Source of the DNA: JABFRJ01 sp963847145
GTDB lineage: Bacteria; Pseudomonadota; Alphaproteobacteria; Rhizobiales; Hyphomicrobiaceae
Assembly: GCA_963847145.1 (NCBI GenBank)
Contig: CAWJYN010000004.1
Coordinates: forward strand, 620,001 to 684,000
Direction: 5' to 3'
DNA: 64,000 bases
A program made the translations under genes and the position numbers. The first letter of the stretch is position 1, and each line of letters opens with the position of its first letter. This document shows, piece by piece, positions 43,841 to 51,994 of this stretch. The notes beneath the pieces were generated by a model that was given only the letters and a program-made list of their open reading frames with translations, was not told the origin of the DNA and searched no databases.

Positions 43841-44566
43841 CTACAACAGGAAGCCCGCTTGGGTGCCGAAGCCCGGCAAAGTTGCGGCGCTGGCATCGAA
43901 GGCCTCGCGCACGCCATAGGTCGTGCCGGAGCGTAACCAGACGGTTGCTTTGCCGTTGGGGCCGGTGCCGGCCACCGCCACGAGGCGTCCGCCCGATTTG
44001 AGTTGATCAAGCAGGCCCGCGGGCACCCGGGCGACGCTGCCGCTCAGGATGATGGCATCGTAAGGGCCCCCTTCAGCGAAACCGGCGGTCAGTGCGCCGG
44101 CGCGCACGTGCGGGATCGGAGCTGCGGTTTTGTCGGGGACGGCAAATTCAAGCGCCGCGCGCGCCGATGCTGCCAGCGCCGCGTCTTCTTCGACCCCGGT
44201 TGCCTTGAGCCCCATCGCCACCAGCACGGCGAGGCCGTAGCCAGTGCCGGTCCCCACATCCAACACATGACCGTGATCGGGAACGTCGGCCAACTGCAGC
44301 AGTTTGGCGAACAGGCGGGGTTCCATCAGCGTGCGGCCGCCAGTGCCCCGTCCCAAAGGGACTGGATTGTCCATGTAGGCAATCGCTTGCAATGTCGCTG
44401 GCACGAACGCTTCGCGCGGCACAGCGCCCATCGCGCGGATGATGCGCCGGTCGGTGATGTCGCTGGGACGCACTTGACTATCGACCATGTTGAGGCGTTG
44501 CGCGGCCCAGGTCGCGGCGCGGCCGGCTATGGCCATTGGGCCAGAGGAGCTCTGAAGATCGGTCAT
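43841..44566 (-). CDS. pcm: Protein-L-isoaspartate O-methyltransferase
   Basis: 241-residue repair enzyme that methylates isoaspartyl residues in damaged proteins. NMVDSQVRPSDITDRRIIRAM and VPREAFVP are typical of the alphaproteobacterial subgroup; the SAM loop is HVLDVGTGTGYGLAVLVAMG with acidic residues GVEED; GPYDAIILSGSVARVP precedes LKSGGRLVAVAG. It stands at the head of the pcm-tolC-tolC-popZ series. The ATG at 44566 lacks a good ribosome binding site. Confidence 0.9.
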   Translation of the reverse strand: MTDLQSSSGPMAIAGRAATWAAQRLNMVDSQVRPSDITDRRIIRAMGAVPREAFVPATLQAIAYMDNPVPLGRGTGGRTLMEPRLFAKLLQLADVPDHGHVLDVGTGTGYGLAVLVAMGLKATGVEEDAALAASARAALEFAVPDKTAAPIPHVRAGALTAGFAEGGPYDAIILSGSVARVPAGLLDQLKSGGRLVAVAGTGPNGKATVWLRSGTTYGVREAFDASAATLPGFGTQAGFLL

Positions 44567-44699
44567 GGAGGTCGGCGGTCTTTCGGCAAGGCGGGTTGAC
44601 GACGCGGCAGACCATACTCAATCGGTGGCACCCTTGCCAGCACCCTTATACAGACCGTAGGGAACCTGGGCTTGGCGTTTCGGACGGGGAAGACATCGC

Positions 44700-45338
44700 A
44701 TGACCGTTGGTTCACGCACGCAGCGCGTCCTCATCGGCATACTCGCCGCAATCACTCTACGTCCCGCGAGCGCTGCTCCAGCCGATGAGATTTTGGCGGC
44801 GCTTTATCCCTGCACGACCGCGTTTTTCAATGTCCTTGAAAGCAACAACGCCGCCTTCGCTACCGCAACGCTAAAGGACTTCGGCACGCCACCGGAGAAC
44901 GGCAAGGTTGGAAAAGATCCCAGTTTCGCCGGAACCGTCGTGTCGTTCGCCACGCCCGTCGCCGCCCAAGGGTTGACCATCGCCGCCTACGTACAGATGC
45001 AGCGATCCAGCAAAGGCAAGCCAGAGCAGTTCTTGTGGGGTGTTCGTGTGCTTGAGGCGCCAGACCTGATTGTGGCGCAGATCAAAGCAACGCTCAAAGA
45101 AGCGGACTTCCAGCAGCGGGGCCTCGCTTATGGCTGGGTGCAGGAGCTTGCGCCCGACTGGCGGCGAACCGACGCCACGCTCATCGAAACCCGATTGCCG
45201 CAGCGGATGCTGCTGGTTGAGCCATCCGGCAATCCGGCGACACCCGGCAGCACGATCCGCTGCGCCGTGCATGTATCGAAGATGGGAGCGATGACCGCGC
45301 TGCCGCCTGTCACTAAGCTGTTTCCCAACGCGCGCTGA
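44700..45338 (+). CDS. Exported protein of unknown function
   Basis: 212-residue protein not recognised. GGGAAG precedes the ATG. N-terminal signal peptide RVLIGILAAITLRPASA, cleavage near residue 26. The mature part has two cysteines (ALYPCTTAFF and STIRCAVHV) that could pair. A Gly-X stretch is absent and no catalytic motif is seen. The stop codon lies inside the first unit of a 24-bp tandem repeat, which supplies the last codons (NAR). Confidence 0.6.
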   Translation: MTVGSRTQRVLIGILAAITLRPASAAPADEILAALYPCTTAFFNVLESNNAAFATATLKDFGTPPENGKVGKDPSFAGTVVSFATPVAAQGLTIAAYVQMQRSSKGKPEQFLWGVRVLEAPDLIVAQIKATLKEADFQQRGLAYGWVQELAPDWRRTDATLIETRLPQRMLLVEPSGNPATPGSTIRCAVHVSKMGAMTALPPVTKLFPNAR

Positions 45339-45396
45339 GCGCGCAGGCCTAAAGCGCGCTGAGCGCGCAGGCCCAAAACGAGCTGAGCGCGCTTGC
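45330..45396. repeat. 24-bp tandem repeat, about 2.6 copies
   Basis: GCGCGCTGAGCGCGCAGGCC occurs at 45330-45349 and 45354-45373, followed by a partial, diverged copy starting about 45380. Each unit contains the near-palindrome GCGCGCTGAGCGCGC, so transcripts can form hairpins. The first copy contains the TGA of the upstream gene. Confidence 0.8.
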
Positions 45397-45425
45397 GGTG
45401 TGCCAGGTTCACCGGACGATGCAAC

Positions 45426-46094
45426 TCAATCGACCCAGGTGACAAAGGTTTCCAACGGTTCGCGGTCGGTGACGAAGCTGTTGACGACGGCGCTGGTGTC
45501 CTCATAGCCGAGGGCCATCCCGCAGATGAGCGTCTGCGTCGCGGGAATACCGACGATGCGTTTGACGGTTGGCGCTTGGTATGCGAACGCCGCTTGCGGG
45601 CAGGTCGCCAGGCCTTCGCCACGGGCCGCCAGCATCACCGACTGAATGAACATGCCGCAGTCCAGCCAGCTGCCCTTTTCCATGTCGCTATCGACGGAGA
45701 ACATCAGTGCGGCCGGCGCGCCGAAGAAACTCCAGTTCAAGGCGTGCTGGGCGCTCATGCGGGCGGTGTCGCCCCGGGGAATGCCAACCGCTTTGTAGAG
45801 ACCGAAGCCACAGGCGCGGCGGCGCGCCAGATAGGGCTCGCGCCATTGCTCGGGATAGTAATTGTACTCGCGCTCGGCGGGTGCTTGCGCTTGATGAAGG
45901 CACAGCAGTTCAGCCGAAACCTCGGCCTTCTTGGCTCCTTGCAGCACATAGACGTGCCAGGGCTGCACATTGGTGCCAGACGGCGCACGGCCGGCCGTGC
46001 GCAGCACATTTTCAAGCGCTGCGCGTGGCACCGGCTTGTCGAGATAGGCGCGGATGCTGCGCCGGCCGGTGATCGCTTCTTGAATGGACATCAT
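45426..46094 (-). CDS. Nitroreductase family protein
   Basis: 222-residue FMN-dependent NAD(P)H oxidoreductase. The start region MMSIQEAITGRRSIRAYLDKPVP holds the FMN-phosphate binding RRSxR motif, followed by ILRTAGRAPSGTNVQPW-like residues (VLRTAGRAPSGTNVQPWHVYV). GMFIQSVMLAARGEGLATCPQAAF is the conserved central helix, and VGIPATQTLICGMALGYED the C-terminal FMN site. Physiological substrate (nitroaromatic, quinone or other) cannot be told. Two adjacent ATGs (46094 and 46091) are possible starts. 14 bases downstream of the LysE gene. Confidence 0.88.
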   Translation of the reverse strand: MMSIQEAITGRRSIRAYLDKPVPRAALENVLRTAGRAPSGTNVQPWHVYVLQGAKKAEVSAELLCLHQAQAPAEREYNYYPEQWREPYLARRRACGFGLYKAVGIPRGDTARMSAQHALNWSFFGAPAALMFSVDSDMEKGSWLDCGMFIQSVMLAARGEGLATCPQAAFAYQAPTVKRIVGIPATQTLICGMALGYEDTSAVVNSFVTDREPLETFVTWVD

Positions 46095-46107
46095 ATGTGA
46101 GGGGCTT

Positions 46108-46719
46108 TCAGCGTTCGGCGGTGGCAAGTTTGGCCCCGAGGGCCACGAAGGCGGCAGCGAACGTGCGCTGCATCCAGAGCAAAACAGACGGCCGCGTGAC
46201 GACATGATCGCGAACGGCTGCGGCGCAGAGGCCATAGATGGCAAACACGACAAGCGTCATCGCCATGAAGACACCGCTCAGCAACAGCATTTGCGGTAGC
46301 GGATCCGGACTGGTGGCATCGACGAATTGTGGCAGGAACGCCATGAAGAAGATGGACAGTTTGGGATTGAGCACATTTATCAACACAGCATGTGTGATGA
46401 TCTGGCGAGCCGAACGGGCCTCAACATCTGCGTTGACCGATAGGGCGCCGGTTTCTTTCAGTGTCTCCCACGCCATGTACAGCAGATACGCAACACCCAG
46501 GAATTTGAAGATCTGGAACGCCAGTGCGCTTGTATGCAGGACGGCTGCAAGGCCGAGTATGGCGGCCGCCAAGTGCGGGACGATCCCGAGCGTGCAGCCA
46601 AAGGCTGCGACGACACTGGCCCTGCCGCCACGCGCGAGCCCCATCGCCAGCGTATAAAGTGCACCCGTACCGGGGGACGCGACGATGATGAAGGACGTGA
46701 TGAGGAACTCGATGCTCAT
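46108..46719 (-). CDS. LysE/RhtB-family amino-acid exporter
   Basis: 203-residue inner-membrane exporter with about six helices. Family motifs: SFIIVASPGTGALYTLAMGLARGGRASVVAAFGCTLGI at the N-terminus, FLGVAYLLYMAWETLKE, and FFMAFLPQFVD. Members export basic or neutral amino acids or related metabolites. GGAAGC precedes the ATG at 46719. The gene is in a minus-strand series SDR-LysE-nitroreductase with very short gaps. Confidence 0.9.
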   Translation of the reverse strand: MSIEFLITSFIIVASPGTGALYTLAMGLARGGRASVVAAFGCTLGIVPHLAAAILGLAAVLHTSALAFQIFKFLGVAYLLYMAWETLKETGALSVNADVEARSARQIITHAVLINVLNPKLSIFFMAFLPQFVDATSPDPLPQMLLLSGVFMAMTLVVFAIYGLCAAAVRDHVVTRPSVLLWMQRTFAAAFVALGAKLATAER

Positions 46720-46745
46720 GGGCTGCTTCCGCGGCAAGGCCGATA

Positions 46746-47507
46746 TTACAGCGTCGTCGTCAGGCCGCCGTCGATAACGATCTGGTGGCCAGTGACATAG
46801 GCGCCGGCGGCGGATGCGAGGAACACGGCTGCGCCGCCGAGTTCGGACGGTTTGCCCCAGCGTTTGATCGCGGTGCGCGCGGCAATGCGATCAACAAACG
46901 CCTTATCTGCGAGCAGAGGCGCGTTGAGCTCGGTTTCAAAATAGCCAGGGGCGATGGAGTTGACCGTGATGCCGTGTTCGCCAAGTTCGGCGGAGAGTGA
47001 TCGCGTGAGACCGGCGAGGCCGGCCTTTGAGGCGACATAGGCGTGGATGGTGGCGCGGCCTAGGATGCCGGTGATGGACGTCGTAAAAATGATGCGCCCG
47101 TGGTTTTGCTTCTTCATGTGGTGGGCGGCGCGCTGCGCCAGCAAAAATGGTGCACGCAAATTCGTACCGTTGACGACATCCCAGTTGGCCCCGTCCCACT
47201 CATCAAGCGGCACGCGATGGTTCATGCCAGCGTTGGCAATGAGAATATCAAGACGGTCATGGCGTGTGACGATGGCATCGATGGCCGCTTGTCCAGCGGC
47301 GCTATCGGCCACATCGAACACAGCGATGTCAGCCTTATAGCCTTGGGCCGTGAGGGCTGCCGCTTGTGCCGCCAGAGTATCCTCATTGCGGCCGTTGAGA
47401 ACGACGAGCGCCCCGGCCTCGGCGAGACCGGTCGCCATGGCGAGCCCGAGCCCGCGCGAACTCCCGCTGATGAGTGCCACCCGGCCGGTCAAAGAGAATT
47501 GCTGCAT
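46746..47507 (-). CDS. SDR-family dehydrogenase, gluconate 5-dehydrogenase-like
   Basis: 253-residue classical short-chain dehydrogenase. Cofactor loop LISGSSRGLGLAMATGLAEAG with NGRNED after strand 2 (NADP preference), NAGMNHR, catalytic S in TTSITG, Y/K in YVASKAG, and SIAPGYFETELN. The C-terminal GAYVTGHQIVIDGGLT is standard. Closest in pattern to gluconate 5-dehydrogenase/2-deoxygluconate 3-dehydrogenase; the exact substrate is uncertain. AGGAC lies upstream of the ATG. Confidence 0.88.
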   Translation of the reverse strand: MQQFSLTGRVALISGSSRGLGLAMATGLAEAGALVVLNGRNEDTLAAQAAALTAQGYKADIAVFDVADSAAGQAAIDAIVTRHDRLDILIANAGMNHRVPLDEWDGANWDVVNGTNLRAPFLLAQRAAHHMKKQNHGRIIFTTSITGILGRATIHAYVASKAGLAGLTRSLSAELGEHGITVNSIAPGYFETELNAPLLADKAFVDRIAARTAIKRWGKPSELGGAAVFLASAAGAYVTGHQIVIDGGLTTTL

Positions 47508-47529
47508 GCTGTCCTCACACTTTGGTGTT

Positions 47530-47575
47530 GGGGTCAGACCTATGGGTCAGACCCCGCGTCCCGATATCTGACCCC
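47530..47575. repeat. GGGGTCAGACC palindromic repeat, copy 1
   Basis: GGGGTCAGACC-TAT-GGGTCAGACCCC followed after a spacer by ATATCTGACCCC. The outer GGGGTCAGA/TCTGACCCC arms pair. Lies just upstream of the SDR gene start. A second, more compact copy is at 49982. Confidence 0.65.
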
Positions 47576-47683
47576 ATGGCACGGCATCAACGGGCGGGGA
47601 AGATCCGTTCTCGCGGGAGGACGGCTGTAGCGCCGATGCGGGTTCATCACACAGCATCAGTCGGGCCACTCTCAGCGGCACTC

Positions 47684-48932
47684 TCAGTGTGGCTGGCGCA
47701 GAAACGCGATCTGTCCCGTCTCGCGCAGGACAGTCGCGGGGTCTGCCGCGGCCGTCGCCAAGGCGCGGTCGGCGTCGGATGCAAAAGTTGATGTCAGATA
47801 GCTGCCGAGTTTCCGCGCCTGGGTGATCATGCGGTTGCCGACGGCGGTTCGTTCGGCCGAAAACGCAGCGATCGCGGCGGGGCTTTCAGGGCCGGTGATG
47901 GCCAACGCCGCGGCAAGGGCGGCAGCATCGTCGGCGGCTTTGACGACGCCGGCCCCGACATGGGGCCGCACCACAAAAGCCGCGTCCCCGATCAGTGCGA
48001 TGCGGCCCCGATGCATGTACGGGCTAGCGAGATCGTAGATCGGCTGCAGAAAGGGTTGTGCGGTTTCCGCGACCACGGCTTTGAACCAGGGGGCCAGGAT
48101 GCGGTTTGCATCAGCGCGCATCTGCGCCACCACATCGGGTGCGATGGCGTGTGGCGGAATAGCGGTGGCGTGGTGCGTGCCAGTCCTGTCGGTGAGCAGC
48201 TTTGGCAGAGCGCCATCAGCGTCGGCAGGACGATACCAGACAAAGTTATAGCTCCGGCGTCCCGGCGTCAGATCATGGCCAGGGCCCGGCACCAGATAGC
48301 CCAGCATTTGCTCGCCCGGTGGCAGGCAGAACGTGAAGTGGCCTGTGCGGTCATCATCAGGCTTGCCGAAGAGCGCCGCTTCAGGTGCGAGACCGCGCCA
48401 GGCGACGTAGCCTGCGTAGGCCGGTGCGAGATCTGGAAACAGATGCCGGCGCACGGTGGAGCGGACACCATCGGCACCGATCAGAATGGCGCCTGTCGCG
48501 CTGCGGCCATCGGCGAAGTGTGCGGTGATGGCGTGCGTGTCTTCGGCAATGCCGACGAGATCGGCACCGCGATGGAGGGTGTCGGCGGGGAAGCGGGCCA
48601 TCAGCTGGCTGTGCACATGCGACCAGGATGTGGCGATCTGCGGGACAGCGGCGGTAGCAATGCTGCGGCCTTGCGCGTCCAGCACGGCGCGCTCGCGTAT
48701 GGCGACGCCGAAGCCGTAATCTGTTGGGATGCTGAACTGGGCAAGAGCGGCGTGCAGCTCCGGGTAAGTCGAAGATACCCGCGCCGCGGCCCGACAGCGG
48801 CTCGGTCGTCCGTTCGTAAATGTCGACATGCCAGCCGGCACGCCGCAGATGAAGCGCCGCGAACAAACCGGCCATGGAACCGCCGATGATGATGGCGCGG
48901 CGCTTATCGTGCAGCGCTCTCTGTGTTCGCAT
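47684..48932 (-). pseudogene. FAD-dependent monooxygenase with single-base frameshift
   Basis: Class A flavin monooxygenase (6-hydroxynicotinate/salicylate hydroxylase-like) of about 415 residues if the frame is restored. The N-terminal FAD loop AIIIGGSMAGLFAALHLRRAGW and YERTTEPLSGRGAGI are read from an ATG at 48932. The frame then shifts, and the rest (STYPELHAALAQF, IGADGVRSTVRRHLFP DG motif, GRIALIGDAAFVVRPHVGAGVVKAADDA GD motif) continues in the next frame to 47684. Removing one base near 48770 (minus-strand ATCTTCGACTTACCC) gives GAGIFTYPEL, the expected family sequence. Both halves are otherwise intact, so this is either a very recent inactivation or a sequencing error. Confidence 0.85.
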
Positions 48933-49119
48933 TTTGTGCCGCTTCTCCACGGGCCGCATCGGGTGCCAACGTCATTGTATTGTCCTGTGTGCCGGTTGAG
49001 CCGGGTGGACGCAACTTATCCCTGCTTGCCCTAAGCAGAGCTGCCGTGCGCGCGCCCCGTAGACAGCGCCCGCCACCACCGCCTAGGGATGCAACCGGAA
49101 ACACCAAAGGGAGACTCTG

Positions 49120-49971
49120 ATGAAACTCGTTCGTTTTGGCGCGCCCGGCGCCGAGAAACCAGGCCTCGTCGATAGTTCCGGCGCGATCCGCGATTTGTCG
49201 GCGCATGTGGCTGATATCACTGGTGAGACGCTTGCGCCTGCCAGCCTCGACAAGCTGCGCAAGCTGGATCCGAAGTCGCTGCCGGAAGCGCCGAAGGGCG
49301 TCCGGCTCGGTGCGCCCGTCGGCCGTGTCCACAACTTCATCGCGGTCGGTCTCAACTACGCCGACCACGCCAAGGAAACCGGCGCGCCCATTCCGCCGGA
49401 ACCGATCCTGTTCAACAAGCTCGCCAACTGCCTTGTGGGCCCGAACGACAACGTGATGATCCCGAAGGACTCCAAGAAACTCGATTGGGAAGTCGAGATC
49501 GCGTTCGTCATGGGCCGCCGCACGCGGTATGTCGCCGAGAAAGACGCGCTGTCGTATGTGGCCGGTTATGCTGTCTGCAACGACGTCAGTGAGCGCTATT
49601 GGCAGGCTGAGCGCGGCGGCCAATGGATGAAGGGCAAGAGCTTCGAGACGTCAGGTCCGCTCGGCCCCTGGTTGGTGACGACCGACGAGATCAAGGACGT
49701 GCAGGCTTTGCCGATGTTCCTCGACGTCAACGGCAAGCGCATGCAGACCGGTAACACCAAGACGATGATCTTCTCCATCGCGCACATCGTGCACTACATC
49801 TCGCAGTTCATGGTGCTCGAAGCGGGCGATGTGGTGACCACCGGCACCCCACCCGGCGTCGCCCTCGGCATGAAGCCGACACCCATCTTCCTCAAAGCCG
49901 GCGATGTCATGCACCTCGGCATCGAGGGCCTGGGCGAGCAGAAGCAGACGGTGGTGCCGTTTAAGATGTAA
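49120..49971 (+). CDS. Fumarylacetoacetate hydrolase family protein
   Basis: 283-residue FAH-superfamily enzyme; these metal-dependent hydrolases/decarboxylases act on fumarylpyruvate, 2-oxo-hepta-dienedioate or similar aromatic ring-cleavage products. GGGAGA precedes the ATG. N-terminal cap KLVRFGAPGAEKPGLVD; core NFIAVGLNYADHAKETG; the metal triad appears as the two Glu in DWEVEIAFVMG and the Asp in VCNDVSERYWQ. KSFETSGPLGPWLV and TTGTPPGVALGM are diagnostic. It is divergent from the frameshifted monooxygenase and convergent with pcaF, with a palindrome 10 bases after its stop. Confidence 0.92.
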   Translation: MKLVRFGAPGAEKPGLVDSSGAIRDLSAHVADITGETLAPASLDKLRKLDPKSLPEAPKGVRLGAPVGRVHNFIAVGLNYADHAKETGAPIPPEPILFNKLANCLVGPNDNVMIPKDSKKLDWEVEIAFVMGRRTRYVAEKDALSYVAGYAVCNDVSERYWQAERGGQWMKGKSFETSGPLGPWLVTTDEIKDVQALPMFLDVNGKRMQTGNTKTMIFSIAHIVHYISQFMVLEAGDVVTTGTPPGVALGMKPTPIFLKAGDVMHLGIEGLGEQKQTVVPFKM

Positions 49972-49981
49972 CGCGTTCCAC

Positions 49982-50007
49982 GGGGTCAGACCCACGGGTC
50001 TGACCCC
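49982..50007. repeat. GGGGTCAGACC palindromic repeat, copy 2 (terminator-like)
   Basis: GGGGTCAGACC and GGTCTGACCCC pair perfectly over 11 bp around CACG. It is located exactly between the convergent FAH and thiolase genes, where it can act as a bidirectional terminator. Confidence 0.7.
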
Positions 50008-50018
50008 ACGGTGAGGGT

Positions 50019-51221
50019 TCACACCCGCTCCATCACCACCGCAATGCCCTGGCCGACGCCGATACACATGGAGACCAGCGCATAACGCCCGCCGGTCCGT
50101 TGCAGTTGGCGGGCGGTGGTGACTGCCAATCGCGCGCCTGACGCCCCCAACGGATGGCCAACCGCAATAGCGCCACCGTTGGGGTTGACGCGGGTGTCGT
50201 CAAAGCTGACGCCAAGGCCCTTCAGGCAGCCGAGCACCTGGGCTGCGAATGCTTCGTTGATTTCGATGATATCCATTTCTGAGATGTCGAGGCCGGCACG
50301 CTCCAGCGCCTTCTTGGAAGCCGGCACCGGGCCGAATCCCATGATGCGCGGTGCGACGCCCGCAACAGCTGTTGAGAGAATGCGCACTAGCGGTTTACGG
50401 CCGGCGCGGTCACCAGCGCCTTTGCTCGCCAAGATGAGGGCTGCCGCGCCGTCGTTGATGCCGGACGCATTGCCCGCCGTGGTGACGCCACCTTCGAACA
50501 GCGGGCGCAGCTTCTCGAGGTCGGCCAGCGATGTTTGCGGGCGCGGATGCTCGTCGTCGGCGATGACGATGTCAGGCTTGCCCTTGGCGCCCTTCAAGGT
50601 GACCGGCTCGATCTCACCCTTGAAAAAGCCGTCAGCTTTGGCACGCGCAAACTTCTGCTGCGAGCTATGGGCAAATCGATCGCAGTCGGCACGGGCGATC
50701 TGCAGGTCGCGGGCAAGGTTGTCGCTGGTCTCCGGCATGGTGTCGGCACCGAAGCCTTTTTCAATCTTCGGGTTCGGGAATCGCGCGCCGATGGTGCTGT
50801 CGAACATGCGATAGTCACGCTGGAACGGTGTTTCCGACTTTGCCATCACGAATGGCGCGCGGCTCATGCTCTCGACGCCGCCGGCAATCGCCACATCCGC
50901 TTCGCCGCAGGTGATGGCGTGGGCTGCGCAGATCAGCGCGTTGAGGCCAGAGCCGCAGAGGCGGTTGTGCACTTGGCCGGGCGTTTCGATGGGAAGGCCA
51001 GCGAGCAGCAGCGCATGTCGCGCCACGTTGCGCGCGTCTTCACCGGCCTGGTTGGTGCAACCGATGGCGACATCGTCGATGGTCTCGGGCGCGAAGCCAG
51101 AGCGCGCCACCGCCGCCTTGATCACGCCCGCCAGCAGATCGTCAGGTCTCACCTTTGCGATGGCCCCCGCATGGCGGCCAAACGGCGTGCGCAGACCATC
51201 ATACAGATACGCTTCAAGCAT
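50019..51221 (-). CDS. pcaF: 3-oxoadipyl-CoA thiolase (PcaF-type)
   Basis: 400-residue thiolase that cleaves 3-oxoadipyl-CoA to succinyl-CoA and acetyl-CoA, the last step of the beta-ketoadipate pathway. The start at 51221 (MLEAYLYDGLRTPFGRHAG) is typical of PcaF, with GAGG upstream; a frame extending to 51428 runs across a repeat and is not supported. Active-site Cys in VHNRLCGSGLNA, His in GAIAVGHPLGASGAR, and the second Cys in VSMCIGVGQG. FGCTNQAGEDARNVARHALL-like sequence (GCTNQAGEDARNVARHALLL) separates it from general acetyl-CoA acetyltransferases. It complements pcaHGC at 5.4 kb but is not in that operon. Confidence 0.88.
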   Translation of the reverse strand: MLEAYLYDGLRTPFGRHAGAIAKVRPDDLLAGVIKAAVARSGFAPETIDDVAIGCTNQAGEDARNVARHALLLAGLPIETPGQVHNRLCGSGLNALICAAHAITCGEADVAIAGGVESMSRAPFVMAKSETPFQRDYRMFDSTIGARFPNPKIEKGFGADTMPETSDNLARDLQIARADCDRFAHSSQQKFARAKADGFFKGEIEPVTLKGAKGKPDIVIADDEHPRPQTSLADLEKLRPLFEGGVTTAGNASGINDGAAALILASKGAGDRAGRKPLVRILSTAVAGVAPRIMGFGPVPASKKALERAGLDISEMDIIEINEAFAAQVLGCLKGLGVSFDDTRVNPNGGAIAVGHPLGASGARLAVTTARQLQRTGGRYALVSMCIGVGQGIAVVMERV

Positions 51222-51240
51222 CGGGGGCCTCGGGAGCTGA

Positions 51241-51320
51241 CGTTGGGGACAGCCACCAACTTTGCACAATAGCTCCGTATCAACCAGTAGGCGGGACGAA
51301 ATTGGTGGCTGTCCCCAGCG
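51241..51320. repeat. GGGGACAGCCACCAA inverted repeat overlapping DUF934 gene end
   Basis: CGTTGGGGACAGCCACCAA (51241-51259) is the reverse complement of TTGGTGGCTGTCCCCAGCG (51302-51320) apart from one base. The right arm and part of the loop lie inside the 3' end of the DUF934 gene. Confidence 0.85.
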
Positions 51321-51795
51321 TTGCGCGCGCTCGTCCGCGCGTGGCCGCTTGATACACCTCCGGAATTGCCGGCAGGTGCCCCGCCTCGAGTGCTGCAATC
51401 GTCGGTGCGTGACCGATCGCAAACGCATCGAACCCGCAACGCAGCATCAACGGCAGCTGGTCGAGCAGCACGTCGCCGGTCGCGCGGATCTCGCCCTTGA
51501 AGTTCAGTTCATCTCGCAGGCGGCGGGCGACAGAATAGCCGCGCCCATCGGAGAATTTCGCGAACGGGATGATGATCGCCGCAAGGCGGTCGAGGGCGTC
51601 GGTTTCGACGGAGAGCATGGCGACCGGGTCGGCGTGGACGGCTACGGCCGCGTCGTGCGCCGACAGCGCTGCGCGGTCTGTACGCCAGCGGCCGAGTGAG
51701 ACGACTATAGCTGCGCCGCGCGTGAGGGGTGCCGTGTCGTCAAGAACGACGAAAGTGTCGTCACCGAAGCGGCCGTTTTTCCAGAGTTTGGTCAT
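51280..51795 (-). CDS. DUF934 protein of the sulfite-reduction cluster
   Basis: 171-residue protein found beside assimilatory sulfite reductase in many proteobacteria; likely an accessory factor of sulfate assimilation. Family blocks: VVSLGRWRTDRAALSAHD, PFAKFSDGRGYSVARRLRDELNFKGEIRATGDVLLDQLPLMLRCGFDAF. The natural family end is near YQAATRGRA. The final residues LGTATNFVPPTG are encoded by an inverted repeat, so the original stop has been replaced. A REP pair, not cysH, separates it from the reductase gene. Confidence 0.88.
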   Translation of the reverse strand: MTKLWKNGRFGDDTFVVLDDTAPLTRGAAIVVSLGRWRTDRAALSAHDAAVAVHADPVAMLSVETDALDRLAAIIIPFAKFSDGRGYSVARRLRDELNFKGEIRATGDVLLDQLPLMLRCGFDAFAIGHAPTIAALEAGHLPAIPEVYQAATRGRARATLGTATNFVPPTG

Positions 51796-51837
51796 GATCG
51801 TTTCTGATCCTTCGGCACAGGCACTCGGCTAACTCCA

Positions 51838-51974
51838 TGTCATCCTCGGGCTTGTCCCGAGGACCCAGGGTGCGAAACGTGACAAACGTGCCTATTGGCT
51901 TGTCTGTCATTGCTAAACTCTCTCAGGCACGTCGCGCCGAGAACTGGCTCCTCGGGGCAAGCCCCAGGATGACA
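51838..51974. repeat. Inverted pair of TGTCATCCTCGGG REP-like units
   Basis: Unit 51838-51867 (TGTCATCCTCGGGCTTGTCC...) and an inverted, more diverged unit 51945-51974 (4 differences). Each folds on itself (CCTCGGG/CCCGAGG). The same units, in the same paired arrangement, are at 9738 and 9876. They fill the gap between the DUF934 gene and the sulfite reductase gene. Confidence 0.85.
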
Positions 51975-51994
51975 GTTTCGGAAGCGGCGGCTGG

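Noticed and set aside
51222..51428. Longer N-terminus for the PcaF-type thiolase
   Set aside because: The extension crosses an inverted repeat and the DUF934 3' end; the conserved thiolase start with GAGG is at 51221.
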